Shown: positions 1 through 8,892 of the stretch, piece after piece
How the letters are laid out: each line of letters begins with the position of its first letter
How positions within the stretch are numbered: the first letter of the stretch is position 1
Assembly (NCBI RefSeq): GCF_005405265.1
Contig: NZ_BJDS01000003.1
Coordinates: 184,056-248,055 of the forward strand
DNA: 64,000 bases
Source of the DNA: Enterococcus songbeiensis
GTDB taxonomy: Bacteria > Bacillota > Bacilli > Lactobacillales > Enterococcaceae
Direction: 5' to 3'
The notes under the pieces: generated by a model
Seen by the model: the letters and a program-made list of their open reading frames with translations, nothing else
Told to the model about the DNA's origin: nothing
The model's database searches: none
Position numbers and translations under genes: made by a program

Positions 1-456
1 GAGTTAAAGGCAACTAAGCCTGCCGTGTACTCACTATCGCCTTGAGCAAGTTCACTCCAGACAATGACCATCGCAATACATCGAGCAATACCAATCATGA
101 TCAGTCCAACCATGTAGTCTGGATAGTCATGAAGAAAAACTACCGCCAGTACGAACATAACAATGGGACCGACGATCCAATTTTGCACTAAGGAAAGCAA
201 CAAAACTTTCCAATTCTTGAATACACGCCACATTTCTTCATATTTCACTTTGGTTAAAGGGGGATACATCATCAATATTAGACCGATTGCAATAGGGATA
301 GAGGTTGTACCGACTTCTAAATGGTTAATCATCTTGGGTACGCCGGGTAAGAAATAACCTAGGCCAATCCCTACAGCCATTGCGATAAAAATCCATAAGG
401 TTAGATATCTATCTAATAATGATAATTTATGATAATTTTTTTGTTACTTGATTCAC
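1..456 (-). pseudogene. acr3: Arsenite efflux pump ACR3, 5' part, frameshifted (3' end outside window)
   Basis: The minus-strand sequence matches the N-terminal third of the intact ACR3 pump at 26480-27538 almost codon for codon (for example the stretch [15 protein letters not shown]). The family exports As(III)/Sb(III) across the membrane using the proton motive force. The expected start is GTG at 456, aligned with the ATG of the intact copy and preceded by GGAGATG. A 10-bp tandem duplication (419-428, 429-438) then shifts the frame and gives TAA at 427-429 after nine codons. Beyond it the original frame stays open to the window edge. The next in-frame ATG (matching Met23 of the intact copy) would cut into the first membrane helix. 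It is the last visible gene of the ars operon. It is either inactive or a sequencing error. Confidence 0.75.
419..438. repeat. 10-bp tandem duplication disrupting acr3
   Basis: The unit ATGATAATTT occurs twice in a row (plus-strand reading). Removing one copy restores the acr3 frame and its alignment with the intact paralogue at 27.5 kb. Confidence 0.85.
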
Positions 457-483
457 TTATTTCATCTCCAAAGTTTCTAGAAT

Positions 484-807
484 TTATTTTATATCTTCTA
501 ACTTCAATCCTGTCAATTCACGTATTTGTTCGATAGTTGGATATTTCCCTTCCAGATAAACTTGTCCATCTACGAGAGTCAGCGGCAATCCTTCTACTCC
601 AGATTCTTTCAATTTTTGATTGACTACTTCACTTCTGACAAAGGCTTGTGGATTCTGTGACAAATTTCTTCTATAGATTCGATTTTCCTCAGACGCATTG
701 ACTTCTTTTGTGATTGCCGTAATTGTCAATAACTCCTGATCCACAGAGGGACCACACACGCCGGTAGGACAACACATTGCCGGTTCATAAATTTCAATTT
801 TTCTCAT
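484..807 (-). CDS. arsD: ArsD-like arsenic metallochaperone, second copy, short form
   Basis: This is an ArsD-family protein of 107 aa. ArsD passes As(III)/Sb(III) to the ArsA ATPase using Cys12, Cys13 and Cys18. Here the N-terminal motif EPAMCCPTGVCGPSVD keeps all three. Unlike the two other ArsD copies in this window it ends in KLEDIK and lacks the C-terminal paired cysteines. The start is taken at the ATG at 807, because GGAGG lies 11 nt upstream and the protein then aligns with its paralogues; an upstream ATG at 825 overlaps that site. It lies between arsA and the broken acr3 in the operon arsR-arsD-arsA-arsD-acr3. A second ArsD in one operon is unusual and may reflect a duplication. Confidence 0.85.
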   Translation of the reverse strand: MRKIEIYEPAMCCPTGVCGPSVDQELLTITAITKEVNASEENRIYRRNLSQNPQAFVRSEVVNQKLKESGVEGLPLTLVDGQVYLEGKYPTIEQIRELTGLKLEDIK

Positions 808-880
808 AATTATCATAACCTCCATTTAGATAGATAAGTCCCTTTAAGAAAGAAACTCATCTATCGTAAAAGTAAAACGT

Positions 881-2608
881 TTAGTGGACGAATTCTGCTT
901 CAAAATCAGACACCCATTCAGCCACTGCAAAATGCCCGTTGGATACTTCAGCCACTTTCTCTATCCATTCAATCTCATTGGCTGCCCGAGCTTTTAAAAT
1001 TACGTTCGATGTGTCTGTCGCATACATACTCTGATTGACTAGCCACCATGTATGAGCAATTTTTGCTCTATCCAAATCCGCATCAAGCCGTAATGATTCA
1101 TAAACAGGCGTCGTTTCAGGTAAGGTGACCATTAATACTTCAGTTTCAGCCTTATTTTGTAAACGCGGCAACAGTTTTTTGATAGATGCTGGAACTTCAC
1201 CAGCACTGCGTTCGACCTCTTTTGCATAGCTTTGGGTAGAATCTAATAATAACAATGTATGACCGGTTGGTGCGGTGTCTATCACAACAATCTCATTTTC
1301 AGCCTTATCGACAATCTCAGCAAAGGCTCTGAATATGGCAATCTCTTGGGTACAAGGGGAACGCAAATCTTCCTCCACATACGCAACATCATCCGCACTC
1401 ATCGTTTCTCTTGCTTTGGCTAAAACTTCTTCTTGGTAAGCTTGCAATTCCTTTTCTTCATCAATATGGCTCACAAAAATTTCTTTAGTCTCTGCTAAAT
1501 AAAGGCTTAAGTGATCGGCCGGATCTGTTGTCGCTAAATGAACTTTCTTGCCAGCTTTTGACAAAGCTTTCGCTATTTGAATCGCAATAGTGGTCTTCCC
1601 TACGCCACCTTTACCCATTGTAAAAATAATTTTTTTATCTGTTGCGATAAAATCAGCGACAATCTCACTGAGTGTAGGCAATTCAATCGCTGGATTTGTT
1701 TGTTCTGAAATCGGTGGTTGATTCTTATCAAGTAAAGTCCGTAGATTCTGGATACCTGTTACGTTGTACGCTCGTAACGGAACATAGAATTGCTCAAATT
1801 TCTTTAATCCTGCGGGCATCTCACTTAAATCTTTTTGTTGTTGGTCGTAAATCGTTTGTGAAATAGGATCATCCGCTGTTTCAAGTAATCCATTAACAAT
1901 TAATTTTTGGCTAAGAATACCTAGTTGACTTAATTCATCAGACGCTCGAGTCGCCTCGATTATTGCCGCTTTTTGAGGGCGAGTCACTAACATTAGTGTA
2001 GTCAATTCTTCTTGGCTTAACGTTTTAACTGCTTCAGCGTACATCTCTTTTTTATCGCCTAAACCAGATAACTGTCCTAGACAAGAAACACCTGTCGTAT
2101 TTTCATCTAAGTAATTACTCCACGCAGAAGGCAGCTGCAGCATCCTTAATGTATGACCGGTCGGAGCCGTGTCAAAAATGATGTGATCGTAGGCTTCTTC
2201 AACAGATTTATCTGTCAAAAAATTTGCAAATTCATTAAAAGCCGCAATCTCCACGGTACATGAACCAGACAGCTGCTCTTCCATGTTTTCTAATGCGCTA
2301 TCGGGTAGAATCCCTCTGTAAGGACCAACAACACTTTCCTTATATTCAGCTGCGGCCGTCACTGGGTCAAAATTAGCTACTCTCAAATTAGGAATGCTGT
2401 CGATCGTTTTTGGTTTATTGGTCAATTCTGTCTGAAATACATCTTGCAGATTCGAAGCAGGATCCGTACTAACCAACATCACCTTCGCGCCATTATCTGC
2501 TAAACTTGTCGCTGTCGCACAAGCAACCGTTGTCTTACCCACGCCACCTTTACCAGTAAAAAATAAATATTTTGTCGGATTCAGTTGATTTAATTCATAT
2601 CGTTGCAT
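881..2608 (-). CDS. arsA: Arsenite-transporting ATPase ArsA
   Basis: ArsA is the soluble ATPase that energises arsenite/antimonite efflux through the membrane pump. This protein is a 575-aa tandem-domain form. Each half has a deviant Walker A (FTGKGGVGKTT near residue 20, TMGKGGVGKTT near 337) and a DTAPTGHTLR/L motif. The three metal-binding cysteines of the family are present in LSGSCTVEI, GVSCLGQL and SPCTQEI. The start is at the ATG at 2608, preceded by GGGAGATG and 13 bp after the arsD stop. A longer reading from 2710 would run through arsD and is rejected. It lies in the arsR-led operon on the minus strand and is closely related to the ArsA at 27630-29357. Confidence 0.95.
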   Translation of the reverse strand: MQRYELNQLNPTKYLFFTGKGGVGKTTVACATATSLADNGAKVMLVSTDPASNLQDVFQTELTNKPKTIDSIPNLRVANFDPVTAAAEYKESVVGPYRGILPDSALENMEEQLSGSCTVEIAAFNEFANFLTDKSVEEAYDHIIFDTAPTGHTLRMLQLPSAWSNYLDENTTGVSCLGQLSGLGDKKEMYAEAVKTLSQEELTTLMLVTRPQKAAIIEATRASDELSQLGILSQKLIVNGLLETADDPISQTIYDQQQKDLSEMPAGLKKFEQFYVPLRAYNVTGIQNLRTLLDKNQPPISEQTNPAIELPTLSEIVADFIATDKKIIFTMGKGGVGKTTIAIQIAKALSKAGKKVHLATTDPADHLSLYLAETKEIFVSHIDEEKELQAYQEEVLAKARETMSADDVAYVEEDLRSPCTQEIAIFRAFAEIVDKAENEIVVIDTAPTGHTLLLLDSTQSYAKEVERSAGEVPASIKKLLPRLQNKAETEVLMVTLPETTPVYESLRLDADLDRAKIAHTWWLVNQSMYATDTSNVILKARAANEIEWIEKVAEVSNGHFAVAEWVSDFEAEFVH

Positions 2609-2621
2609 ATTTACATCTCCC

Positions 2622-2987
2622 TTAGCAGCAGCCAGATCCGCCACAACAACCGCCTGTCTGTTCAGAATTTTGGTTAACAAATACCAACCCAGTGTAGTTA
2701 GAAAGTTCATCTATTGTTGGATACGCACCCATTTTAACAATGGCACCATCTATCACTGTAACTGGCAAGATTTCATTGCCTTTTTCTTGCATCACCTTCA
2801 ACACAGTCTCATTATTGACAAACGCATCTGGGTCGCTGGTCAAATTGTGACGAGTCGCTTCAATTTGAAAGACTCCCTGTAGCGCTTCAAAAACTGAGGT
2901 AATCATGAGCAATGTTTCATCCACTGAGGGACCACAAACACCGGTTGAGCAACACATTGCTGGTTCAAATAGTTCTAATTTTTTCAT
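2622..2987 (-). CDS. arsD: Arsenic metallochaperone ArsD
   Basis: The protein has 121 aa. The N-terminal EPAMCCSTGVCGPSVD carries Cys12, Cys13 and Cys18, the As(III) site used to load ArsA. The C-terminus GGCCGGSGCC has two vicinal Cys pairs, as in the classical plasmid-borne ArsD. The fold is thioredoxin-like. The start codon lies inside the end of arsR (23-bp overlap), so translation of the two genes is probably coupled. ArsD can also act as a weak co-repressor in some systems. Confidence 0.95.
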   Translation of the reverse strand: MKKLELFEPAMCCSTGVCGPSVDETLLMITSVFEALQGVFQIEATRHNLTSDPDAFVNNETVLKVMQEKGNEILPVTVIDGAIVKMGAYPTIDELSNYTGLVFVNQNSEQTGGCCGGSGCC

Positions 2988-3315
2988 GTACTTCTTCTCC
3001 TTTTTCTACACATTCTTTATTCTGACAGATACACGTTTGCTCGTCATTAGACAGCAGTTGCATCATTGAACCCAAAAATTCTCTGACAAACTCTTCTTGT
3101 AACGTATAATGATGCCATTTCCCTTTTTTACTGACTGAAATAATTCCAGCTTGTTCTAGCACCTTCATATGATGAGATAGTGTTGGCTGAGTAAAGTCAA
3201 AATGATCCAGTAGATCACATGCACAAAGACTGCCACAAGAAAGAAGATCCACAATCTTCATCCGTTTTGGATCAGCCATAGCCTTTAATAATAATGATGT
3301 TTTTTCATAGTTCAT
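2965..3315 (-). CDS. arsR: ArsR-family arsenic-responsive repressor
   Basis: This is a winged-helix repressor of 116 aa that leaves its operator when As(III)/Sb(III) binds. The metal site is in LSCGSLCACDLLDHF (Cys27, Cys31, Cys33). The recognition helix follows (FTQPTLSHHMKVLE). Further cysteines lie near the C-terminus (TCICQNKEC). It is the first gene of the minus-strand ars operon, directly downstream of a sigma-A-type promoter overlapped by ATAGAT/ATCTAT repeats, which is consistent with autoregulation. Confidence 0.95.
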   Translation of the reverse strand: MNYEKTSLLLKAMADPKRMKIVDLLSCGSLCACDLLDHFDFTQPTLSHHMKVLEQAGIISVSKKGKWHHYTLQEEFVREFLGSMMQLLSNDEQTCICQNKECVEKGEEVHEKIRTI

Positions 3316-3353
3316 AGCTTTTCTCCTTCATATCGATAACTATCTATGTATAA

Positions 3354-3382
3354 AATATAGATAATCATCTATGTTTTGTCAA
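3354..3382 (-). promoter_or_regulatory. Promoter/operator of ars operon in element C
   Basis: Read on the minus strand, TTGACA (3382-3377), a 17-nt spacer and TATATT (3359-3354). The spacer and -10 contain the partial dyad ATAGATgaTTATCTAT, a plausible ArsR site. The same layout recurs before the second arsR at 30129-30157. Confidence 0.8.
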
Positions 3383-3494
3383 ATGTTTCTGTCTTTCAGC
3401 TCAAATTACTTAGTTACTCTTTTGGGCTCGATTAAACCAAGTTTGAAAATCACTACTCTATAGATTCATCATTCAATCTTTACTGTTCCCTGTA

Positions 3495-3538
3495 TATTCA
3501 AATGATAACTTGAATATAATAATAATCTATGATACACT
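3495..3538 (+). promoter_or_regulatory. Promoter/operator of cadC-cadA
   Basis: TATTCAA (3495-3501) and TTGAATA (3510-3516) form a perfect inverted repeat. The right arm provides a -35 (TTGAAT) 17 nt from TACACT (3533-3538). This resembles the known CadC operator built on TCAAAT/ATTTGA half sites. Confidence 0.65.
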
Positions 3539-3575
3539 TCATTCAAATATCAATTAGAATAAAGGGGGGAGCTGT

Positions 3576-3935
3576 ATGAAAAACGAAATTTGTGAAATCT
3601 CATGTGTTCATGAAGATAAAGTTTTACTAGGAAAAGAAAAGTTACAAACTGAAGATATTTCGAGCTTGAAAAGTGTCTTCAAAATTTTAGCTGATGAGAA
3701 TCGCTTAAAAATTATCTACGCCCTAAGTTATGAGGATGAATTATGTGTATGTGATATCGCAGCAACTATTGAAGCAAGCGTGGCAACAACCTCACACCAT
3801 TTATTATCATTGAAAAAGAATGGAATTGTGGTGAGTCGGAAAGTAGGGAAATTGGTTTATTACTCTATCAAGAATGATAAATTTGTCCAACTACTAAATT
3901 CCAAACTATATTTAGAAGATGAGGTGCTAGTATGA
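3576..3935 (+). CDS. cadC: CadC-type metal-responsive repressor
   Basis: This is a 119-aa ArsR/SmtB-family repressor. It has the CadC signature: an N-terminal extension with two cysteines (Cys6, Cys10) plus ELCVCDI, which together form the Cd(II)/Pb(II)/Zn(II) site. The recognition helix is in [16 protein letters not shown]. It overlaps the cadA start by 4 bp (ATGA), so the two genes are translationally coupled. GGGGGGAG lies just upstream of its ATG. Confidence 0.93.
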   Translation: MKNEICEISCVHEDKVLLGKEKLQTEDISSLKSVFKILADENRLKIIYALSYEDELCVCDIAATIEASVATTSHHLLSLKKNGIVVSRKVGKLVYYSIKNDKFVQLLNSKLYLEDEVLV

Positions 3936-6049
3936 GTGAAAAAAAACAAGTCTATCGGGTTGAAGGATTGAGCTGTACGAATTGTGCGGCAAAATTCGAA
4001 AAAAATGTTTCTCAAATACCAAAAGTTACCGATGCAAAAGTAAATTTTGGTGCCGGAAAAATCTCTATCGAAGGCGAAGCGACTATTGCAGAAATTGAAG
4101 CTGCAGGAGCTTTTGAGAATCTGAAAGTTCAGTCCGAACATGATACAGAACCTCGCATTGAAACAAAAGAGCCTTTTGTGAAAAGAAACTGGAACCTATT
4201 GGTTTCACTGTTTTTAATTATTTTGGCATTAGTATCTCAAGTAGTTAACGGTGAAGATGCGCTATTAACAGAAGGATTATTTATACTAGCGATTATTATC
4301 GGCGGATTTAGTTTGTTTAAAGAAGGATTTTCAGACCTATTTAAATTGGATTTCTCAATGGAATCTCTTATGACAATTGCAATCATTGGTGCTGCAATTA
4401 TTGGTGAATGGACTGAGGGCTCAATCGTTGTTATCTTATTTGCAATTAGCGAGGCTTTAGAACGATTTTCAATGGATAAAGCAAGACAATCAATACGTTC
4501 CCTAATGGATATTGCTCCGAAAGAAGCATTAATTAGAAGAAATAATGTTGAACAAATGATTAATGTTTCAAAAATCGAAGTAGGCGATATTATGATCATT
4601 AAGCCTGGACAAAAAATTGCTATGGATGGTCAAGTCATTAAAGGCCATTCCTCAGTGAATCAGGCTGCGATTACCGGTGAATCTGTCCCTATTGAAAAAA
4701 ATATTAATGATGATATCTTTGCAGGAACGATTAATGAAGAAGGTGCACTTGAAGTCAAAGTAACAAAACATGTAAATGATACGACTATTGCAAAAATTAT
4801 TCACTTGGTTGAAGAAGCACAGGGTGAACGAGCACCTGCTCAAGCATTTGTCGATAAATTTGCGAAATATTATACACCCACCATTATGGTGATTGCCGCA
4901 TTAATCGTCATTGTTCCCCCATTATTTTTTAACGGAGATTGGAATACTTGGTTGTATCAAGGGCTCTCTTTATTAGTTGTTGGCTGTCCTTGTTCTTTAG
5001 TAATCTCAACACCTGTGTCTATCGTTTCAGCAATTGGAAACTCTGCTAAAAATGGTGTTTTGGTAAAAGGCGGTATTTATCTTGAAGAAATTGGTGGCCT
5101 CAAGGCCATTGCCTTTGACAAAACAGGAACATTAACTAAAGGAACACCAACGGTAACAGATTTCACTACAGTTGATTCAAAAGACGAAGAGAAATATTTC
5201 TCAATTATTACAGCATTAGAATCATATTCTCAACACCCTCTCGCGTCAGCAATCTTAAAAGAAGCTGATAATAGAGCGATTTCTTATAAATCAGTAGTTG
5301 TTGACGAGTTTACTTCAATTACTGGAAAAGGAATACAAGGAAACATTGAGGGAATTACCTATCTTGTAGGGAGTCCAAAGCTTTTTGAATCTATTTTAAC
5401 AGATAACTCGAAGATTATTGAAACTTACCAAAGACTTCAGCAACAAAGAAAAACAGCGATGCTCTTAGGGACGGATAAACAAATTTTGGCAGTCATTGCG
5501 GTAGCTGATGAATTAAGAGAATCAAGTAAAGCAGTCATTGAAAAATTACATGATTTAGGAATCGAGCATACGATAATGCTGACTGGTGATAATGCTACAA
5601 CTGCTCAGTCAATTGGAAAACAAACAGGTGTAACTGAAATAAAAGGCGATTTGATGCCTCAAGATAAATTAGATTATATTAAATCACTCAAGGAAACCTA
5701 TGGAAAAGTTGCCATGGTTGGTGATGGTATTAATGACGCGCCAGCATTAGCTGCCTCAACAGTCGGTATCGCAATGGGTGGTGCTGGAACAGATACAGCT
5801 TTAGAAACAGCTGATGTTGCTTTAATGGGTGATGACTTACAGAAACTTCCCTTTATTGTTAAATTAAGTCGCCAAACATTGAGAATCATTAAGCAAAATA
5901 TTACCTTCTCATTGGGAATCAAACTATTAGCATTATTACTTGTAGTTCCCGGCTGGTTAACATTGTGGATTGCTATCTTAGCTGATATGGGGGCAACTAT
6001 ATTAGTTACCTTGAACGGCTTACGACTGATGAAAGTTAAATCTAAATAG
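3932..6049 (+). CDS. cadA: Cd/Zn/Pb-exporting P1B-type ATPase CadA
   Basis: The protein has 705 aa, the usual size. It has one N-terminal heavy-metal-associated domain ([12 protein letters not shown], Cys15 and Cys18), then a P-type ATPase core. The metal-site motif is CPC (residues 352-354), the phosphorylated Asp is in DKTGTLT (Asp396), the actuator motif is TGES, and the hinge motif is GDGINDAPA near 597. CPC together with cadC upstream favours Cd/Zn/Pb over Cu. It exports the metal at the cost of ATP. It is followed by a strong hairpin terminator. Confidence 0.96.
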   Translation: MSEKKQVYRVEGLSCTNCAAKFEKNVSQIPKVTDAKVNFGAGKISIEGEATIAEIEAAGAFENLKVQSEHDTEPRIETKEPFVKRNWNLLVSLFLIILALVSQVVNGEDALLTEGLFILAIIIGGFSLFKEGFSDLFKLDFSMESLMTIAIIGAAIIGEWTEGSIVVILFAISEALERFSMDKARQSIRSLMDIAPKEALIRRNNVEQMINVSKIEVGDIMIIKPGQKIAMDGQVIKGHSSVNQAAITGESVPIEKNINDDIFAGTINEEGALEVKVTKHVNDTTIAKIIHLVEEAQGERAPAQAFVDKFAKYYTPTIMVIAALIVIVPPLFFNGDWNTWLYQGLSLLVVGCPCSLVISTPVSIVSAIGNSAKNGVLVKGGIYLEEIGGLKAIAFDKTGTLTKGTPTVTDFTTVDSKDEEKYFSIITALESYSQHPLASAILKEADNRAISYKSVVVDEFTSITGKGIQGNIEGITYLVGSPKLFESILTDNSKIIETYQRLQQQRKTAMLLGTDKQILAVIAVADELRESSKAVIEKLHDLGIEHTIMLTGDNATTAQSIGKQTGVTEIKGDLMPQDKLDYIKSLKETYGKVAMVGDGINDAPALAASTVGIAMGGAGTDTALETADVALMGDDLQKLPFIVKLSRQTLRIIKQNITFSLGIKLLALLLVVPGWLTLWIAILADMGATILVTLNGLRLMKVKSK

Positions 6050-6063
6050 ACAAGTAGTAGCAT

Positions 6064-6119
6064 AAAAAGAGGAAAGACTAGCGACGGCAGCGCCGTATAA
6101 GCTAGTCTTTCCTCTTTTT
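6064..6119. terminator. Perfect 19-bp inverted repeat after cadA
   Basis: The arms AAAAAGAGGAAAGACTAGC (6064-6082) and their exact complement (6101-6119) surround an 18-nt loop, with A/T runs on both outer sides. It would terminate cadA on the plus strand and could stop minus-strand transcripts too. It also sits next to the oriT-like site. Confidence 0.85.
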
Positions 6120-6158
6120 AATGCTGTTGCAGGACGGCGTAGCCGGACGGCATGGGCA

Positions 6159-6182
6159 AGCCCCTCTTTCTAACAGGGGGCT
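6159..6182. other. oriT-like site of the ICEBs1/Tn916 type (element C)
   Basis: The site is 24 nt. AGCCCC and GGGGCT form the arms around a loop containing CTAACAG. The ICEBs1 and Tn916 origins, as I recall them, have the same size and shape with CTAACAGG...GGGT on the right, which are nicked by MOBT relaxases. A relaxase of that family is encoded 1.06 kb away (7244-8500). A 24-nt counterpart is at 20050-20073. Confidence 0.7.
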
Positions 6183-6269
6183 AACAAAGAACAGGAAACT
6201 GTGACAACTACCCATTTGGGAGTGTCCTAGCAGTGTTTTCTTTGTCACATGCTTATCAATCTTGTCACC

Positions 6270-7082
6270 TTATTTTGATTGCGGATACGCTGCATTTAAC
6301 AGGCGTTCTTTCTCGATTTCCATTGCGAATGGAAGATAGAGGTATTGTTCTTCTAATAGGTATAGATTATCTTCTGTGTATTGATAGGAGGCTGTTTCTT
6401 TTGAATAGACTAATGGGGCGATTCGAACATCGCCGGTCAATTGATTGATCGAGTATAGAAGGATGGCTTTTTCAACAAGTTTCTTGGGCAAATGTTTCCC
6501 AAAATAGGAATAGGATTCTTGATTTGCTAAATAGACGAGTAAGCGATCCATACTAAAGTTGGAGAAGGTAAAGGGCATTATGTGCAGAATATGATTTTGA
6601 TTATCATGGTGTAAATAGAGTTGCGCTTCTTTACCAAAATTAGTTGAACCAAGGTAAAGTTGCTTTTTCTCATCGATACATTGGAAAGTAAACTGGTCTT
6701 GTTCGGTTGGTGGAATGAGGTTTGTAATAAAAAATTCAATCATCCGATCCATTTCTTTTTCACTAACAAGACCGGCTTGTTTCATTTCGTCTACTATCAG
6801 TCCTTCAATCTTAGGATCAAGCTTACCAGCCTTTTTTTGAAGCATTTCTAAAATGTATTGATTTTCTTGATCACCATACAAAAGATATTCGTTTGTGACA
6901 TGACCCACCTCTGCAATTTGGTGAAGGGTTTCGGTTTTTGGAAGGTTAATTCCACGTTCCCAGTTATTGACTGTACTTCGTGGTAAATCACCAATTAGTT
7001 TGCCAAATTTCTCCATACTCAACTTTAACTCTTGGCGAATCTGCCGAATTCGATTGCCCACTGCTTGCTTGTCTATCTCCAT
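6270..7082 (-). CDS. XRE-family repressor of element C
   Basis: This protein has 270 aa. It has an N-terminal helix-turn-helix of the XRE/cI type (VGNRIRQIRQELKLSMEKFGKLIGDLPRS... followed by TVNNWERGINLP) and a C-terminal region I do not recognise. It is divergent from the relaxase gene, and the 160-bp gap holds a strong promoter and repeated TTGTACTTAA motifs. The protein at 30279-31103 has the same architecture and the same WERGINLPK stretch at the same distance upstream of another element's excisionase. I infer it represses the mobility genes; the inducing signal is not visible. Confidence 0.75.
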   Translation of the reverse strand: MEIDKQAVGNRIRQIRQELKLSMEKFGKLIGDLPRSTVNNWERGINLPKTETLHQIAEVGHVTNEYLLYGDQENQYILEMLQKKAGKLDPKIEGLIVDEMKQAGLVSEKEMDRMIEFFITNLIPPTEQDQFTFQCIDEKKQLYLGSTNFGKEAQLYLHHDNQNHILHIMPFTFSNFSMDRLLVYLANQESYSYFGKHLPKKLVEKAILLYSINQLTGDVRIAPLVYSKETASYQYTEDNLYLLEEQYLYLPFAMEIEKERLLNAAYPQSK

Positions 7083-7124
7083 GAAAAATCCTCCTCATGA
7101 TAAGTTCTTAAATTCAGTATACGC

Positions 7125-7200
7125 TTGTACTTAAAAAAAGTCAAAATGTATTGACTTAAAATAAATACAGGCGTACAATCGATTTGTACTTAAAATAAGT
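7125..7200 (+). promoter_or_regulatory. Mobility promoter and repressor sites of element C
   Basis: TTGACT (7151-7156), 17 nt and TACAAT (7174-7179) form a near-consensus promoter for the relaxase gene. TTGTACTTAA occurs at 7125-7134 and 7184-7193 and, less one base, overlaps the -35 at 7151. These are candidate operators for the divergent XRE repressor. Confidence 0.7.
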
Positions 7201-7243
7201 CTGATGGTTCTTTGACAATTTAATAGCAGAAGGAGGTTTTTCT

Positions 7244-8500
7244 ATGAACCAAGTCAATCAAAATGATCTCGGGGAAGCCATTCGAGTTTCTCGAGAAGAA
7301 AGGGGGTGGACCCAGCGATATTTAGCAGAAAAAGTGGGGATTTCGAGGTCGTTACTATCAAAGGTAGAAAAAGGAACGAGACGATTAAGTGCAGAAAAAC
7401 TGAATCTTGTATTGGATAGTTTGCAAGAAGAGATTGTTCCAGTTAATCGTGTTTTGATTGATTATCTAACCATTCACTTTTTCTCGAATCAACATTTAAA
7501 GTTGATTGAAGAGATTATTGGCATGCCTATTGAACGCTTTGAGGAACTGGATTATGCGCCAAAGGGCTATATTGGGCAATATGTTTGGAATCAAGTAATC
7601 ACGATTCGGTATTCCATTGATGATACGGTAAAAGGAACCGTAATGGAGTTTTCAGGTCAAGGCTGTAAACATCTTGCCATGCGTTTGAAGACCGCAAAAT
7701 CAAACTGGCAAGAGTTCTTCCGTAAGGTATTAGATTATCAGGGAAACTTTACACGGATTGATTTTACTTTAGATGATTTTGTGGGGAGTCTCAGCATTCC
7801 AGAACTGAAGCGTAAGGTAACACTAGGCCATGTGTGGACCACTTTTCAAGTGAGTGAATCTCATGGCGGTACGGATATCATAAACAATGAATCAAATGGT
7901 GAGACCTTGTATTTAGGCTCAAAGAAGAGTCAGTGTCGCTTTTGCTTTTATCAGAAGGATTATGAACAACGAAAGCGACGAGGAATTTCTTTAGAAGAAG
8001 CAGAAGTAAAAAATCGCTTTGAACTACGGTATCGAAAAGAGAAAGCGCAAAGCTTGGCAAAGATTATTTCAAAAACCCATGATTTAACCAAACTATTCTT
8101 TGAGTTACTTAATGGGGCAATTTGTTTTTATGACCGTGCTCCAAATGATCCAGGTGCAAAAGTCGATGCCAAATGGGCAGCCTTTATTGGCAATCATGGC
8201 GCAATCACCATTTCTTTAGAAACAATTCCTCAAAGCTTTGAGAAAAGTATGAATTGGTTAATTCACAGCGTTTCTCCCACCCTCGCATTTATTCAAGAGG
8301 TAGATAATCATTTTGATTCAAATTTGATTAACAAGATTATTAGCTGTGGGGAACTTAGTTCAAGGCAGCAAAAAATATTAGAAAATTTGATTGCTGAGCC
8401 TGATTATTATCAGGAAGAAGTAGAATTTTATATCCAGTGTCTTCAAAATATGAAGGCAGAAAAAATACACAAAAAAAGCAAAGCACAGCTTACACATTAA
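7244..8500 (+). CDS. MOBT-type relaxase / Rep_trans replication initiator with HTH
   Basis: The protein has 418 aa. Residues about 10-60 form an XRE-type helix-turn-helix (IRVSREERGWTQRYLAEKVGISRSLLSKVE). The rest matches the replication initiation factor/Rep_trans family (ICEBs1 NicK, Tn916 Orf20), with the acidic motif FTRIDFTLDDF and a basic stretch around YEQRKRRG. Such enzymes nick oriT covalently, start rolling-circle replication and pilot DNA transfer. The N-terminal HTH found here is also seen in relatives. It lies in the order repressor / relaxase / xis / int, under a strong promoter, 1.06 kb from an oriT-like site. A GGAGG site precedes the ATG. Confidence 0.85.
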   Translation: MNQVNQNDLGEAIRVSREERGWTQRYLAEKVGISRSLLSKVEKGTRRLSAEKLNLVLDSLQEEIVPVNRVLIDYLTIHFFSNQHLKLIEEIIGMPIERFEELDYAPKGYIGQYVWNQVITIRYSIDDTVKGTVMEFSGQGCKHLAMRLKTAKSNWQEFFRKVLDYQGNFTRIDFTLDDFVGSLSIPELKRKVTLGHVWTTFQVSESHGGTDIINNESNGETLYLGSKKSQCRFCFYQKDYEQRKRRGISLEEAEVKNRFELRYRKEKAQSLAKIISKTHDLTKLFFELLNGAICFYDRAPNDPGAKVDAKWAAFIGNHGAITISLETIPQSFEKSMNWLIHSVSPTLAFIQEVDNHFDSNLINKIISCGELSSRQQKILENLIAEPDYYQEEVEFYIQCLQNMKAEKIHKKSKAQLTH

Positions 8501-8589
8501 AATGTATAAACGTACTCCGCCCTAGACAAGTTGAGTATAGCACATTTCCTTGTGTCAGCCAAAAAACATTTTTGGAAAGGAAATAAACT

Positions 8590-8787
8590 ATGAAAAATAC
8601 AATAACTACTTATGAATTGCCCTATCTACTTACTAGAGAACAAGCTTCTCATTTTTTAGGGATCGATCCAAAATCTTTTGATAAATTCGTTCGCGCAAAC
8701 GATGAGTTAGAGCGTTTTATGATAGGAAGACAAGAACGATACACTGTCACTTCCCTCATTAATTTTATTAAGACGCACTCTATCTAG
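8590..8787 (+). CDS. xis: Small excisionase-like DNA-binding protein
   Basis: The protein has 65 aa. LPYLLTREQASHFLGIDPKSFDKFVR is a helix-turn-helix of the excisionase type, followed by the short basic strand GRQERYTVTSLINFIKTH. In length and pattern it resembles Tn916 Xis, which bends DNA near att to favour excision. It lies between the relaxase and integrase genes. The ATG is preceded by GGAAAGGAAA. Confidence 0.8.
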   Translation: MKNTITTYELPYLLTREQASHFLGIDPKSFDKFVRANDELERFMIGRQERYTVTSLINFIKTHSI

Positions 8788-8801
8788 CTAAAATATCGTA
8801 G

Positions 8802-8868
8802 GATGGTTGATTAGATGCTTTTCGCCATGTAGAATGACGGTGTATTCAACTAGCATTTATCAACCATC
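8802..8868 (+). promoter_or_regulatory. Hairpin between xis and int
   Basis: GATGGTTGAT (8802-8811) and ATCAACCATC (8859-8868) are perfect complements, with inner ATGC/GCAT pairs. The stem ends 25 nt before the int start, so it could limit int translation or read-through. The function is inferred only. Confidence 0.45.
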
Positions 8869-8892
8869 TTTCAGTGAAAGGATTTGTTATAA

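Noticed and set aside
163..357. 64-codon plus-strand frame at the left edge
   Set aside because: It is antisense to the acr3 coding sequence.
2608..2710. Longer N-terminus for ArsA
   Set aside because: It would overlap arsD in another frame, and the ATG at 2608 has the ribosome binding site and matches the paralogue.
6233..6448. 71-codon plus-strand frame
   Set aside because: Antisense to the XRE repressor gene and without features of its own.
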